64,000 nt of DNA. Source: Phycisphaerales bacterium UBA7800. GTDB lineage: Bacteria > Planctomycetota > Phycisphaerae > Phycisphaerales > Phycisphaeraceae. Below the pieces are notes generated by a model. The model had not been told where the DNA came from, made no database searches, and was given only the letters and a program-made list of their open reading frames with translations. The translations under genes were made by a program, and so were the position numbers. Shown in pieces: positions 26,593-35,354 of this stretch. The DNA lies in assembly GCA_002480565.1 (NCBI GenBank), contig DLCK01000008.1, forward strand, positions 11,383-75,382, read 5' to 3'. The stretch's first letter is position 1. Every line of letters begins with the position of its first letter.

Positions 26593-27423
26593 CTATAAAT
26601 TTGTGGTCTGTGTGGATCGTGCCCGTTGGCGCAATTCCGTGGGGCTGCTTCCAGTGCGTTTACGGATCACATTGGTGAAATAGTTGGGGCAGGAAAAGCC
26701 GGTCCGCGTGGCAATCTCGGCAAAGGTCAGGTCACTGGCTTGAATAAGCTGCATCGCTTTGCCAACCCGATAAAGACTCAGATATTCAATGGGCGACATT
26801 TTCATTTTGTCTTTGAACAGCTTGCTCAGATTTGTTCGATGCATCTGGATCGTTTGAGCGATGGATGTGATGTTCAATTCCGGATTGTGATACTGGGTTT
26901 TGATCAGTTCGATACACTGCTGCATCTGCCGGTGTCCGACGGTATTCATCGATTCATTGGAGATCGCCAACGTCAGGATTTCGTAGGCCGTGGTGCTTGC
27001 GACGCGTTGGCCGTGCGGGCTGATGTCATGGATTTCACTGGAGAGTCGAATGAAAAGTTCCTGGGGACAGGTTCGCGCGGGCATTGGTTTTTTACCAAAC
27101 CCAAATGAACTGAGGACTTCGTCAGGCATCATGCCATCCAGGGTCATCCAGCGATATTCCCAATGATCCACCGCCGTCACATGATGCAGGTCCCCTGTGT
27201 AAAGCACGAGGATGTGCGCGGGTTTGAGGATGACAGGTTTGCGATCGACGAGGAGTTGGCCATGACCTTTGATGCCCCAGAACAGCTCGCAGAAGTTTTT
27301 AGGCTTACCCGGATTGTGCCAGCCTGGGAAGACTTTGTAATGCCCCACCGATCGACAGGCGATGGGCAGCCCGATTGTCGGTTGGAGGGTGGGTCGCAGG
27401 TCAAAGGGAATTTTCTTCTGCAT
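26593..27423 (-). CDS. AraC-family transcriptional regulator
   Basis: A 276-residue protein. Residues 1-150 form an AraC-type cupin sensor (GHGQLLVDRKPVILKPAHILVLYTGDLHHV), and the last 100 hold two helix-turn-helix motifs (ELNITSIAQTIQMHRTNLSKLFKD and LTFAEIATRTGFSCPNYFTNVIRKRTGSSPTEL). It should activate the neighbouring glycan genes upon binding a sugar. It lies between the pseudopilin gene (27480-28250) and the beta-helix gene, both on the same strand. The preceding TTG is not preferred over the ATG. Confidence 0.93.
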   Translation of the reverse strand: MQKKIPFDLRPTLQPTIGLPIACRSVGHYKVFPGWHNPGKPKNFCELFWGIKGHGQLLVDRKPVILKPAHILVLYTGDLHHVTAVDHWEYRWMTLDGMMPDEVLSSFGFGKKPMPARTCPQELFIRLSSEIHDISPHGQRVASTTAYEILTLAISNESMNTVGHRQMQQCIELIKTQYHNPELNITSIAQTIQMHRTNLSKLFKDKMKMSPIEYLSLYRVGKAMQLIQASDLTFAEIATRTGFSCPNYFTNVIRKRTGSSPTELRQRARSTQTTNL

Positions 27424-27479
27424 CAACCGCTAGCTTAACAACACCGCGCGGCTGATCCCATCTTTTCTTTGATCAATTC

Positions 27480-28250
27480 TCAGGGGATTTGTTCGGTGCG
27501 GTCAAGGTATTCACCTTTGGCTACCATTTTACCTGAGCCGTCAAAATAGAACGTGGGTAATGCTGCATGTCTGATGTTGTTGGTTTGCTCGGGATTGACA
27601 TACATGTTGTATGCCACGGCACTGGCATTGCGGGTGCCGGTGAGGACTTCATCGCCGGTGGTAAAGGGGTTGGGATCGATACGCGCATCGAAGCGTTGCC
27701 ACCGGGCAGAGGACATATTTTCCAGGCGGAGTGGATCGCCATCAACGGTGGCATTACCTGTACCGTAGTAGCCAGTGGTCGAAAGACGATAGCAGTAGGC
27801 AAAGCGACCTTTGTAGTCGATCAGGGCACTGACAACCGCATCACTTAGTGGGATGCCATAATTCATGTCCGGGCAGAAGCTCGCAGGATTGAGCTTGAGC
27901 AGGCCGTATGGATACAACGCGCGTAAGGCATTTTTATAGGTGGAGCCGGTGAGGACCAGCGGTGATGCACTGGTGATCTGTGGCGGGCGAGTGAGGTACC
28001 ACCGGGTAGGTGTGGCTGATGATCCCAACGCTGAGAAACTCTCGGGGGATTGCATGTAGCCGTCGTAATCGTTGGCATAAATGTGATCCATCTGACCGAC
28101 AGCCCGAACATTGGTCAGGCAGACGGTCGCCCGTGCCGCTTTTCGGGCAGATCCCAAAGCAGGCAGCAGAATGGAGATCAATATCGAGATGATCGAGATG
28201 ACCACCAGCAGTTCGATGAGCGTAAAGGCGTTGTTGGAATGGCGCTTCAT
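27480..28250 (-). CDS. Prepilin-type H-X9-DG pseudopilin
   Basis: A 256-residue protein. NAFTLIELLVVISIISIL (from residue 7) is the prepilin signal: cleavage is expected before Phe, with Glu at +5; the -1 residue is Ala, not Gly. A 20-residue hydrophobic helix follows, then ARKAARATVCLTNVRAVGQM, the usual amphipathic continuation. The C-terminal part has RHAALPTFYFDGSG, a shortened H-X8-DG form of the family motif. It would be assembled as a pseudopilin or stay in the inner membrane. It is divergent from a GntR/LacI-type regulator across a palindromic promoter region. Confidence 0.92.
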   Translation of the reverse strand: MKRHSNNAFTLIELLVVISIISILISILLPALGSARKAARATVCLTNVRAVGQMDHIYANDYDGYMQSPESFSALGSSATPTRWYLTRPPQITSASPLVLTGSTYKNALRALYPYGLLKLNPASFCPDMNYGIPLSDAVVSALIDYKGRFAYCYRLSTTGYYGTGNATVDGDPLRLENMSSARWQRFDARIDPNPFTTGDEVLTGTRNASAVAYNMYVNPEQTNNIRHAALPTFYFDGSGKMVAKGEYLDRTEQIP

Positions 28251-28301
28251 AATGGTTGAGCTTTCCGAATGTACTTTAAAGATAACATTTATTTGCCGTG
28301 C

Positions 28302-28329
28302 TTGACTGTTATTTTATTTTTATTATAAT
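28302..28329 (+). promoter_or_regulatory. Sigma-70-like promoter of the regulator gene
   Basis: TTGACT (28302-28307), 16 nt, TATAAT (28324-28329), followed by the regulator ATG at 28387. It is near consensus and lies wholly inside the palindrome, so bound repressor would block it. Confidence 0.75.
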
Positions 28330-28340
28330 AACAGTGTCAA
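28311..28340 (-). promoter_or_regulatory. Sigma-70-like promoter of the pseudopilin gene
   Basis: On the minus strand TTGACA (complement of 28335-28340), 18 nt, TAAAAT (complement of 28311-28316). It is divergent to and overlaps the plus-strand promoter and the palindrome, about 60 nt before the pseudopilin ATG. Confidence 0.6.
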
Positions 28341-28386
28341 GCAAGTCAATGATTTTGATACAAAAAATTGTTTATAGAATTCACGC

Positions 28387-29496
28387 ATGGCCAAACCTTC
28401 CACCGATCATCTTGTTGCCCGATACCTTGAACGCTGTCTTCGCTGCACGGCACCGGGCGGGGCTTTGCCATCCGTCAGACAGATGATGGAGCAATGCAAA
28501 GTCGGCCCGCAGACCATCACGCGAGTCGTCCGTCAATACCAAAAGCAACACCTGGTTGATGCCAAGCCCAAGAGTGGCTTGTTTCGGCCTGTATCTGAAA
28601 TAGCATTGCCCACGGTGACACGGCTGGATGTGATTTATTTCAATGTCCGTGGTGAAATTCATGCGATGCTCAATGATCAGATTCCCGTGGACCATAGTTT
28701 TCATGGCGAGTTGATCACAGCGATCAAGCAGGTTGCTTCATCACGGGGCTATGCGGTTCACTTTCACGCGCAGTTGGATGCGGATCATGAAGCGCAGATG
28801 GTCGAGTCGCTTTGCGATGCGCCGGACTGTCGCGCGTGTTTGACGGTGGGGCTGTCTGACATGTCGATGCATCGTGCATTGGTTCATGCGTATTTGCCAG
28901 TGATTAATTTGTATCCGATGGGTTTTCACATTCCTGAGAATGCGATCTGCACGAATGCCGACCAGGTGATTGATGAGCAGTTGTCATTTCTCATTGAATT
29001 GGGGCATCGCCGGATTGCGTATCTTCATAATGTTGAAGACCATCGCCCGCATCGTGATTTGCTGCTTCGCCGTGAGTCGTTTTATCGTCAGGCGATGGAG
29101 TCGGGTGTTGAGTTGCATCGTGGTTACGTGCGTTATGCAGGGTTTATTGAAGACTCACAATTGGAAGCTGCGCGGGCACTGCTGGCCATCCATCCCAGGC
29201 CGACGGCTGTGATTTGTGCAGACCAGCATTTACCTGCGGTCTACCAGGCAGCGGCGGAACTTGACCTGCAAATCGGTGAGGATTTAAGCGTCCTGGGGAC
29301 CGACAACAAGCTCATCGCTCAGACCATTGATCCGCCTGCGACTTCTTTACAGGTGCCTCGTGTGCAGGCTGTACATCTTGGGTTGGATATGCTCGATGAC
29401 GTGTTGGCCGGGCGTGATCGAACACCTGAAGAAAACCTCCAAGCCACCTGTCGAATCATCTGTCGCCAGTCAACCGGGCCGGCCAAACTTTCTTAA
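28387..29496 (+). CDS. GntR-type winged-helix regulator with LacI-type sugar-binding domain
   Basis: A 369-residue protein. Residues 5-70 are a GntR-like winged helix (GGALPSVRQMMEQCKVGPQTITRVVRQYQKQHLV); residues 75-369 are a periplasmic-binding-protein type I domain as in LacI/AraR (IELGHRRIAYLHNVEDHRPHRDLLLRRESFYRQ, AVICADQHLPAVYQAA, VLGTDNKLIAQTIDPPATSLQVP). This is the AraR-type architecture known from sugar repressors. It likely binds the palindrome at 28301-28341 and controls both its own unit and the divergent pseudopilin locus. It ends 18 nt before the GH20-like gene, so the two are co-transcribed. Confidence 0.9.
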   Translation: MAKPSTDHLVARYLERCLRCTAPGGALPSVRQMMEQCKVGPQTITRVVRQYQKQHLVDAKPKSGLFRPVSEIALPTVTRLDVIYFNVRGEIHAMLNDQIPVDHSFHGELITAIKQVASSRGYAVHFHAQLDADHEAQMVESLCDAPDCRACLTVGLSDMSMHRALVHAYLPVINLYPMGFHIPENAICTNADQVIDEQLSFLIELGHRRIAYLHNVEDHRPHRDLLLRRESFYRQAMESGVELHRGYVRYAGFIEDSQLEAARALLAIHPRPTAVICADQHLPAVYQAAAELDLQIGEDLSVLGTDNKLIAQTIDPPATSLQVPRVQAVHLGLDMLDDVLAGRDRTPEENLQATCRIICRQSTGPAKLS

Positions 29497-29514
29497 ATCA
29501 ACCAAGGAATTGCA

Positions 29515-30921
29515 ATGCGTTTACTTGATCCTGTCGCTTTGAGTTCATCGTTGTTCGACAAAGAACAGCCTGTCGTTGCAAAGCGTGGCGTGCATTTGGA
29601 TCTAAAAGGTTTGGCACCGACCTTCGAGCGATTGATGCAATTACTCGATGTGTTTAAGCAGATGCGTTTTAATGTCCTGCTTGTCGAATGGGAAGATATG
29701 TTCCCCTGGACGTTCGATGATCGACTGGCTCATGCCCAGGCGTATAGCGCTCAACAGATCCAGTTATTCAGCCAACGATGTGCAGACCTTGAAATTCAAT
29801 TGATCCCCTTGATCCCAACACTTGGGCATATGGAATTTGTGCTCAAGCATCCGGGATATGAGTCGTTGCGTGAAATTCCTGATCGCGTGGACTGCATCAA
29901 TCCTTTGGCTGATGGGACGCAGGAATTATTAGGTCATATGATTGACGATCAGTTGTCACTGCTCGGTGATTGGGACTGCATGCATCTTGGCGGCGACGAA
30001 GCATGGGGCTGGGCAAAGCATCCGGACACGCGAGCCTATGTCGCAGCGCACGGTTCGGCCAATCTGTACCTTAAGCACTATCAACCCCTCTTTGATCGAC
30101 TCTCATCACGGCAGATTCGTCCCATGCTTTGGCATGACATGATGAAAACATGGTCGGCTGATGCGCTGCAAAAAATGGGACAACAGGCGGATATTGTCAT
30201 CTGGGGTTACCGTGGCAAACCCGAGCAGGAAATGCATCACCATAAGCCCCATGTGCTCCGCGCCTTTGCCGATGCCGGGGTTAACATCTGGGGCGGCGGA
30301 TGCTTCAAAGGTGCGGATGGCCCGTCGTGTGACTTGCCACTGACGGCTGCGCGATTGGATAACCACGAAGGTTGGGTGCAAGCCAATATCGACTATGGCA
30401 TGCAAGGCGTCATCACCACCGGCTGGTCGCGTTATGCCCATAGCCGATGCCAGGTCGAACCCCTTGATGCCTGCCTTCTTGAATTGGCGATGACCGCGTT
30501 ATGTCTCTATCACGGCAAGCAAGTTCACGAAGCCGACGGTTGGACATTGCTTGCAGAATGTAGCGAAGCGAAGCGATGTGAAACCTTGCGAAATCACCTC
30601 ACCCAACTCAGTGAAGCACGGAACTTGTTTTGGGAACGTTCACGTCAAATGGTCGAACACCTTGCAGCCGGGCAAGTCGAACCGCATTTGAATGATCCGG
30701 GCTTTGTCGCTTTTTTAATGGATCATCTGCACCCATGGGCACAGAAGGTGTCCATCTTGTCCGGGGAATTACCAAGGCTGCTTGACTCACTGGTAATCAG
30801 CACACAAGCCAAGTCCTACGCGCGGACGTGGGATCAAAGCGTGCAGAATCAACTAGACATGTTGCAGCAGCAAATTCAAACACAATTCATCAACCGCAAG
30901 GAACCACCTCATGATGTTTAA
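29515..30921 (+). CDS. GH20-like beta-N-acetylhexosaminidase, cytoplasmic
   Basis: A 468-residue TIM-barrel enzyme. HLGGDE (157-162) is the GH20 signature with the catalytic Asp-Glu pair; GVHLDLKG (25-32) and PLIPTLGHMEFVLKHP match barrel strands. It lacks the N-terminal GH20b domain and any signal peptide, so it probably trims imported oligosaccharides. AAGGA precedes the ATG. Substrate-assisted cleavage of terminal N-acetylhexosamine is the family mechanism; the specificity here is inferred. Its stop overlaps the start of the next gene. Confidence 0.85.
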   Translation: MRLLDPVALSSSLFDKEQPVVAKRGVHLDLKGLAPTFERLMQLLDVFKQMRFNVLLVEWEDMFPWTFDDRLAHAQAYSAQQIQLFSQRCADLEIQLIPLIPTLGHMEFVLKHPGYESLREIPDRVDCINPLADGTQELLGHMIDDQLSLLGDWDCMHLGGDEAWGWAKHPDTRAYVAAHGSANLYLKHYQPLFDRLSSRQIRPMLWHDMMKTWSADALQKMGQQADIVIWGYRGKPEQEMHHHKPHVLRAFADAGVNIWGGGCFKGADGPSCDLPLTAARLDNHEGWVQANIDYGMQGVITTGWSRYAHSRCQVEPLDACLLELAMTALCLYHGKQVHEADGWTLLAECSEAKRCETLRNHLTQLSEARNLFWERSRQMVEHLAAGQVEPHLNDPGFVAFLMDHLHPWAQKVSILSGELPRLLDSLVISTQAKSYARTWDQSVQNQLDMLQQQIQTQFINRKEPPHDV

Positions 30922-32842
30922 CCGAAGATGTTTTCTTTTTGCTTTGGCGTTATTGAGTTTGATCACCTCGTTGACATCTGCCCAGCTTCTTGAGAATCCC
31001 GACTTTGAAGCTCAGTCCTTATCACCTCACTGGCTCGCTAATGCCAAGGTGTATCAACTGGATCATGCGACGTTCCGAACCGGCCAGTCTTCATTGCAAT
31101 GGGCCAACAATGATCCCAGGCAATACTTGCACGCCAGGCAGGACATCGAGCTTGATCCTGCCAGCGAATATACCTTTGAAGCATGGATCAAAACACAGGA
31201 TGTCAAAGACGGCTATGTCACCATTGCTGTGGAGTTTTATGCTGGCGATCGCTATCACAGTGGAACCTATCCCAAGGGTGTGACCGGCACGGAAGATTGG
31301 ACACACGTCAAAACCGACAGCTTCGTGCTGCCCCAAGGCGTAACCCGGGCACATGTCATGTGCTACGCCCGACGCAGCACAACCGGCAAAGCCTGGTTCG
31401 ATGATCTGGCGTTAACCGAAGTCAAATCCCAGATCATGCACAGCGCGCTGCGTTATCCAGCCTATCGCGGGTTAATCACTCGTGGTCAGCAACGCGATAT
31501 CAACCTTCGCGTGAAGTTGGCTGAACATTTACCTGCTGATGCGAGTCTGAATATTCAACTTCTGGATCATGCCAATCAAGTGATCCAATCACAGAAAAAC
31601 CCTGTAAAAAAAGGCATCAACGACATCACCATTCAAGCAGCAACCTTGGCTGCTGGACTGTACAACTTGCAACTGCGTTTGACTGATGACAAACAAAACG
31701 AACTAGCCAACATGACCCATCGCATCAATGTGGTCGAGGCTTGGCAGCTTCCCAATATCATGATTGATGAACATCAGCGACTGCTTGTTGATGGCAAACC
31801 CGTGATGCCGATCGGTGTCTATGACAACGTGAATATCACAGATGACGAGTTAGCATTGTTGCAAAACAGTGCGGTGAATTGCGTACTGGCCTATGGCGTG
31901 CCCAACCGTTCATTGCTTGATCGTCTTGATGCACATGACCTGAAACTCATCGCATCAGTCAAGGATTTTTTTCTGGGGCACAAATGGACGCCCAAAAATC
32001 TTAAGCATGTTGATGATGAAGCCAAACTCATGCGCCCACTCGTCAAGTCGCTTCGCGATCATCCTGCGATGTTGGCATGGTATCTTAATGACGAATTACC
32101 TCTGTCATACATGGATCGTTTCAAAGCACACTACCAATGGGTTATCGAAGATGATCCGGCACATCCTGCCTTTAGTGTTCTCATGCGCCCGCATCAAATT
32201 GACCGTTACCTGCATACCGCTGATGTCTTGGGATCGGACCCCTATCCGCTGCCACACAAACCCATCGAACTTGCAGGGCAATGGACGCAGCAAACCGTAG
32301 CCCAAACGTTCAACGCGCGTCCAGTCTGGCAGGTGGTTCAGGCTTTTAATTGGCAGAACTATCCCAAAGTGAATCAAAACCAAACAGGACAAACCCCAAC
32401 GCAAACCCAACTGCGAAACATGATCTGGCAATGCCTCACAAACGGTGCCAACGGTATCCTGCTCTACTCGCTCTATGACATGCAGCGCAATCCCGACATT
32501 GATTTTGACACCTACTGGCCGCAGGTCACGAAGATACTTGCCGAGGTGCAACAACACTCTCAAGCATTACTCAGTATCCAGTCGCCACCCAAGGTAACGA
32601 TCCCTTCAGGCGACAACCCAAGCCTGTCCATGCGTGTGACTCGTTGGCAAGATGCGGCGTATGTTTTTGTCGTCAACACCAGTGACAAACCTCAGACGGC
32701 CAATTTTCAAATCAACACCCCCATCAAGTCGATTCAGGAATTGTCCACGGAGCAAACACTCACCGCCACCGATTCCCAGCATTGGCAGGACACCCTCAAA
32801 CCGCTGGATGTCCGAATGTATCGCATCACCACCAACCCGTAA
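30911..32842 (+). CDS. Secreted multidomain protein with CBM4/9-like and TIM-barrel-like parts
   Basis: A 643-residue protein. Signal peptide through LTSA-Q (about residue 24), then a CBM4/9-like sandwich (LLENPDFEAQSLSPHWLANAK ... KAWFDDLALTEV, to about 170), an Ig-like part, and a C-terminal region from about 285 (QRLLVDGKPVMPIGVYDN, HPAMLAWYLNDELPL, DVLGSDPYPLP) that reads like a glycosidase barrel of the GH2/GH5 superfamily; Glu of LNDELP may be catalytic. The specific family is not recognised. It overlaps the GH20-like gene (ATG inside its end), so both act in one pathway, this one outside the cell. Confidence 0.75.
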   Translation: MMFNRRCFLFALALLSLITSLTSAQLLENPDFEAQSLSPHWLANAKVYQLDHATFRTGQSSLQWANNDPRQYLHARQDIELDPASEYTFEAWIKTQDVKDGYVTIAVEFYAGDRYHSGTYPKGVTGTEDWTHVKTDSFVLPQGVTRAHVMCYARRSTTGKAWFDDLALTEVKSQIMHSALRYPAYRGLITRGQQRDINLRVKLAEHLPADASLNIQLLDHANQVIQSQKNPVKKGINDITIQAATLAAGLYNLQLRLTDDKQNELANMTHRINVVEAWQLPNIMIDEHQRLLVDGKPVMPIGVYDNVNITDDELALLQNSAVNCVLAYGVPNRSLLDRLDAHDLKLIASVKDFFLGHKWTPKNLKHVDDEAKLMRPLVKSLRDHPAMLAWYLNDELPLSYMDRFKAHYQWVIEDDPAHPAFSVLMRPHQIDRYLHTADVLGSDPYPLPHKPIELAGQWTQQTVAQTFNARPVWQVVQAFNWQNYPKVNQNQTGQTPTQTQLRNMIWQCLTNGANGILLYSLYDMQRNPDIDFDTYWPQVTKILAEVQQHSQALLSIQSPPKVTIPSGDNPSLSMRVTRWQDAAYVFVVNTSDKPQTANFQINTPIKSIQELSTEQTLTATDSQHWQDTLKPLDVRMYRITTNP

Positions 32843-32916
32843 CCGCAGGTATACTTTATCGATTGAAGTAGAAGGTACCTTTTTCCGGATTCCAAAAACT
32901 TTAAGGCTCCATAGGT

Positions 32917-33405
32917 ATGAAAAAAAATATAATTATAGTTTTGCTAGGGATTAACTGTCTTTTTTTTGCGGTCAATTCTTTGCGAACTCATAATGAATAT
33001 GTTTTTGAACATAATGGCGAGAAAATATATGTTATGTTAAACCGTGAGTTCTCTAGGAAAGTGGCAGAATTTAAAATTTCTCCAGAAGAGGCATATGCAA
33101 TCGCGGAAGATTATAGAATTAATTCGCCAGATAATGACATGATTAAATCATATGGTCCGTTAATGGCAGTTGCAGGTGATTCTTATTTGTTTTCCAAAGA
33201 GGAAAAATATTACTGTATTCATTTAACAGGTGTCTATGTTAATGGGTATGACGGTAGTGTAGAGCATCGATTGTCACCTTATGCCATATGGGGGGATAAA
33301 GTTAAGCGAACTGATCAGTATCTGTTGTTACAAGAAGAGGGTGATGCGGGGGATAAAGAAGAGGGGCAGATATTGCCAAACTCTACTTTGCCAGATGCAG
33401 AGTGA
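32917..33405 (+). CDS. Hypothetical small exported protein in an AT-rich island
   Basis: A 162-residue protein starting MKKNIIIVLLGINCLFFAVNS, a signal peptide or membrane anchor. The remainder is hydrophilic (EKIYVMLNREFSRKVAEFK, EEAYAIAEDYRINSP) and ends in an acidic tail (EEGDAGDKEEGQ). No known family is recognised. Its base composition (many A/T third positions) is unlike the neighbours, suggesting acquisition from elsewhere. The ribosome site is weak. It lies next to a transposase fragment. Confidence 0.6.
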   Translation: MKKNIIIVLLGINCLFFAVNSLRTHNEYVFEHNGEKIYVMLNREFSRKVAEFKISPEEAYAIAEDYRINSPDNDMIKSYGPLMAVAGDSYLFSKEEKYYCIHLTGVYVNGYDGSVEHRLSPYAIWGDKVKRTDQYLLLQEEGDAGDKEEGQILPNSTLPDAE

Positions 33406-33540
33406 TTTCTGTTGATCCTATTAAATTTATAATTTCACCATAGAGCGCTCATAAGTAAGGGGAAAAAAGGTGTCAGTCCTGCTCTGTAGAAAAGCCATTT
33501 CACTAAAAGAATCCCGATATTGTGAAGAAGATTAAGGCGT

Positions 33541-33574
33541 CAGGAATCTTTTTCTTGCAGGAATCTTTTTCTTG
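33541..33574 (+). repeat. 17-bp perfect tandem duplication
   Basis: CAGGAATCTTTTTCTTG occurs twice head to tail, 33541-33557 and 33558-33574, with no mismatch. It directly abuts the transposase fragment and may be a scar of insertion, excision or slippage. Confidence 0.95.
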
Positions 33575-33575
33575 A

Positions 33576-33812
33576 TCTGAGCAAGGCTCCAAGAACGATG
33601 TGCAGTCGTTGAGCCCGTTGTTGGATCGATGTGTTGCTAATGTCTGTGTGCATCATCTGCTTGCTGATGCGGGTTACGACAGCGAGTCGAATCACGTTTA
33701 TGCGCGTGATGAACATGGCATTGTCACGACCATCCCGCCCAAGCATGGTCGCCCCACAAGCAAGCCACCGGGGTTGCCTTATATGTTGAGCAATGAATTG
33801 TCACGGTTTTAG
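33576..33812 (+). pseudogene. Transposase fragment (IS4/IS5-type DDE)
   Basis: An open stretch of about 78 codons in one frame reads SEQGSKNDVQSLSPLLDRC, then LLADAGYDSESNHVYARD and TIPPKHGRPTSKPP. This is the middle part of a DDE transposase: ADAGYDS holds the second catalytic Asp, and the PPKHGRPT basic segment follows as in IS4/IS5-like families. The N-terminal third and the C-terminal Glu region are missing, and similarity stops near 33770. No inverted repeats were found. It is a dead remnant. Confidence 0.75.
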
Positions 33813-33893
33813 ATTTAGTCGTATCAGACTTTCAGTTCGTATGTTACGAGAAGTCCGCCGGTAAGTGGCTCTGTCTTTTTTATCAACTGGGCG

Positions 33894-33939
33894 GTCAATA
33901 TTGATAATTTATTTTAAATATTAAGAACAATTGATTGAC
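33894..33939. promoter_or_regulatory. Possible TetR operator, inverted repeat
   Basis: GTCAAT (33894-33899) and ATTGAC (33934-33939) are exact inverted copies 34 bp apart flanking an AT-rich block; the right arm overlaps the -35 element of the RND promoter. Weak candidate. Confidence 0.35.
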
Positions 33940-33963
33940 TTAGGGTGCTATTAATCATAAATT
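33935..33963 (+). promoter_or_regulatory. Probable promoter of the RND efflux cluster
   Basis: TTGACT (33935-33940), 17 nt, TAAATT (33958-33963) lies 30 nt before the adaptor gene ATG, in an AT-rich stretch. Confidence 0.55.
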
Positions 33964-33992
33964 ATAAATAATTATTATTAATGGAGCCCGCC

Positions 33993-35219
33993 ATGAAACA
34001 GATTGGATCAGTGAACAGTCAATCGCAGAAAAAGACGCAAATAGCTTTTAAATATGCATTTAATGCTGTTTTAGTTGCTGTGTTATTGGTGTCCGTCACC
34101 GCTTGTAAGCCTGAGACTGACTCAGATGAGCAGGCCAAGGCTCCGGCAATGCCAGCGCCGATGGTGATGGTGCAGACGGCTCGACAGACGTCGGTCCCGT
34201 TGTACATCAACAGTATTGGCAAGGCCGTAGCCGCCGAGTCGGTGACGATCATGCCACGGGTGTCGGGCCAAGTGGTGGAGCGAACCTTTGAAGACGGGGC
34301 GACCATCACCAAGGGGCAGGTGCTTTTCAAACTCGACCGCGTCCCCTTTGAAGCGGCATTGGCGTCTGCCCAGGCGCAGTTGGCGCAGAGTAACGCGTCG
34401 CTGGACTTTGCCAAAATTGAGCTGTCGCGATACCAGACCATCGCGGGCACCAACGCCGTTTCCAAGACTGATTTTGATACCAAACTCAACGCGGTGAAGG
34501 TGGCGCAAGCTCAAGTTGCAGCAGCCCAGGCATCGGTGCGTATCGCTCAGATTCGTTTGGACTACTGCACTATTACTTCACCTATTGACGGCCGAGCTGG
34601 AGCGAGACTTGTTGATGCGGGCAACATCGTCCGTGAAAACGATACGGCTATGCTCTCGATCCAAAAGCTCTCGCCCATCTTTGCTCAGTTCACCATCAAT
34701 GAACAGCAACTTGCAATGGTCCGCCAGAACATGGACAACCACACGCTCAAAGCCTTTGTCAAACTTCCCGGCGATGCGGGGCCCGGTGTCGAAGGTGATC
34801 TGACATTCATGAATAATGCAGTGGAAGCCTCCACCGGCACCGTGCGTCTGCGAGCAACTTTGCCCAACACGGATACCCATTTCTGGGCCGGTCAATTTGT
34901 CAACGTGCAGTTGGTCGTCAAGACTTTGGATGATGCCATCCTCGTCCCCAAAGCTGCTGTGCAACTTAGTCAAAAAGGTCAGTACGTCTTGTCCGTCGAT
35001 GAGCAGAGTAACGCGCAGTTCCGACCGGTCACCACAGGCCAGCCGCATGAAGACTGGGTCGTCGTGCAAGGCATCAAGCCCGGTGAACGTGTCATCGTCG
35101 ATGGTCAGATTATGGTCCGTCCCGGCGGTCCAGTGAGATTGCCTCAAGCAACCCAGGCTGCCGACGCCAAAGAAGTCGCACCGACTCCCAAGGCTAACAC
35201 CAAAGCCAACGCCTCCTGA
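33993..35219 (+). CDS. RND efflux adaptor (membrane fusion protein), lipoprotein
   Basis: A 408-residue periplasmic adaptor of a tripartite pump. Signal peptide with lipobox LLVSVTAC (lipidated Cys near residue 38). It has the lipoyl-like half motifs PRVSGQVVERTFEDGATITKGQVLFKLD and ITSPIDGRAGARLVDAGNIV, with a helical hairpin between (AALASAQAQLAQSN to QASVRIAQIRL), then beta-barrel and membrane-proximal domains (DGQIMVRPGGPV). The ATG at 33993 is chosen since GGAG lies 6 nt before; the ATG at 33981 is upstream of that site. It is first in a cluster with the pump and outer membrane channel. Confidence 0.95.
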   Translation: MKQIGSVNSQSQKKTQIAFKYAFNAVLVAVLLVSVTACKPETDSDEQAKAPAMPAPMVMVQTARQTSVPLYINSIGKAVAAESVTIMPRVSGQVVERTFEDGATITKGQVLFKLDRVPFEAALASAQAQLAQSNASLDFAKIELSRYQTIAGTNAVSKTDFDTKLNAVKVAQAQVAAAQASVRIAQIRLDYCTITSPIDGRAGARLVDAGNIVRENDTAMLSIQKLSPIFAQFTINEQQLAMVRQNMDNHTLKAFVKLPGDAGPGVEGDLTFMNNAVEASTGTVRLRATLPNTDTHFWAGQFVNVQLVVKTLDDAILVPKAAVQLSQKGQYVLSVDEQSNAQFRPVTTGQPHEDWVVVQGIKPGERVIVDGQIMVRPGGPVRLPQATQAADAKEVAPTPKANTKANAS

Positions 35220-35354
35220 ACACACCCATCCAAGTCCGCAGGCGAGACGTGTGGTCTGCGGGCTTGTCTTTTTGATATGCAACTTGTCTCATCCTGATCA
35301 ACAGGACACAGCGAAGCACTTGTGTTTTAAACCATCATTCAAGGCAACCTGCTC

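Larger units (their letters stand above)
28301..28341. promoter_or_regulatory. Palindromic operator in the divergent pseudopilin/regulator region
   Basis: TGTTATT (28307-28313) and AATAACA (28327-28333) are perfect arms around 13 AT-only bases, extended by CTTGAC (28301-28306) and GTCAAG (28336-28341). A further GATAACA half site lies at 28281. It is a good binding site candidate for the regulator encoded at 28387. Confidence 0.8.
33406..33992. other. Intergenic remnant region
   Basis: About 590 bp without an intact gene. It holds a 17-bp tandem duplication (33541-33574), a transposase fragment (33576-33812) and an AT-rich stretch before the RND cluster that carries its promoter. Confidence 0.8.

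Noticed and set aside
32872..32887. Short AAGGTACCTTTTT terminator before the orphan ORF
   Set aside because: The palindrome has no loop, so it cannot form a normal terminator hairpin.
35236..35265. Terminator between the RND adaptor and pump genes
   Set aside because: The CCGCAG/CTGCGG stem is only 6 bp with a 14-nt loop and the following T run is interrupted; the genes form one functional cluster, so at most weak attenuation.
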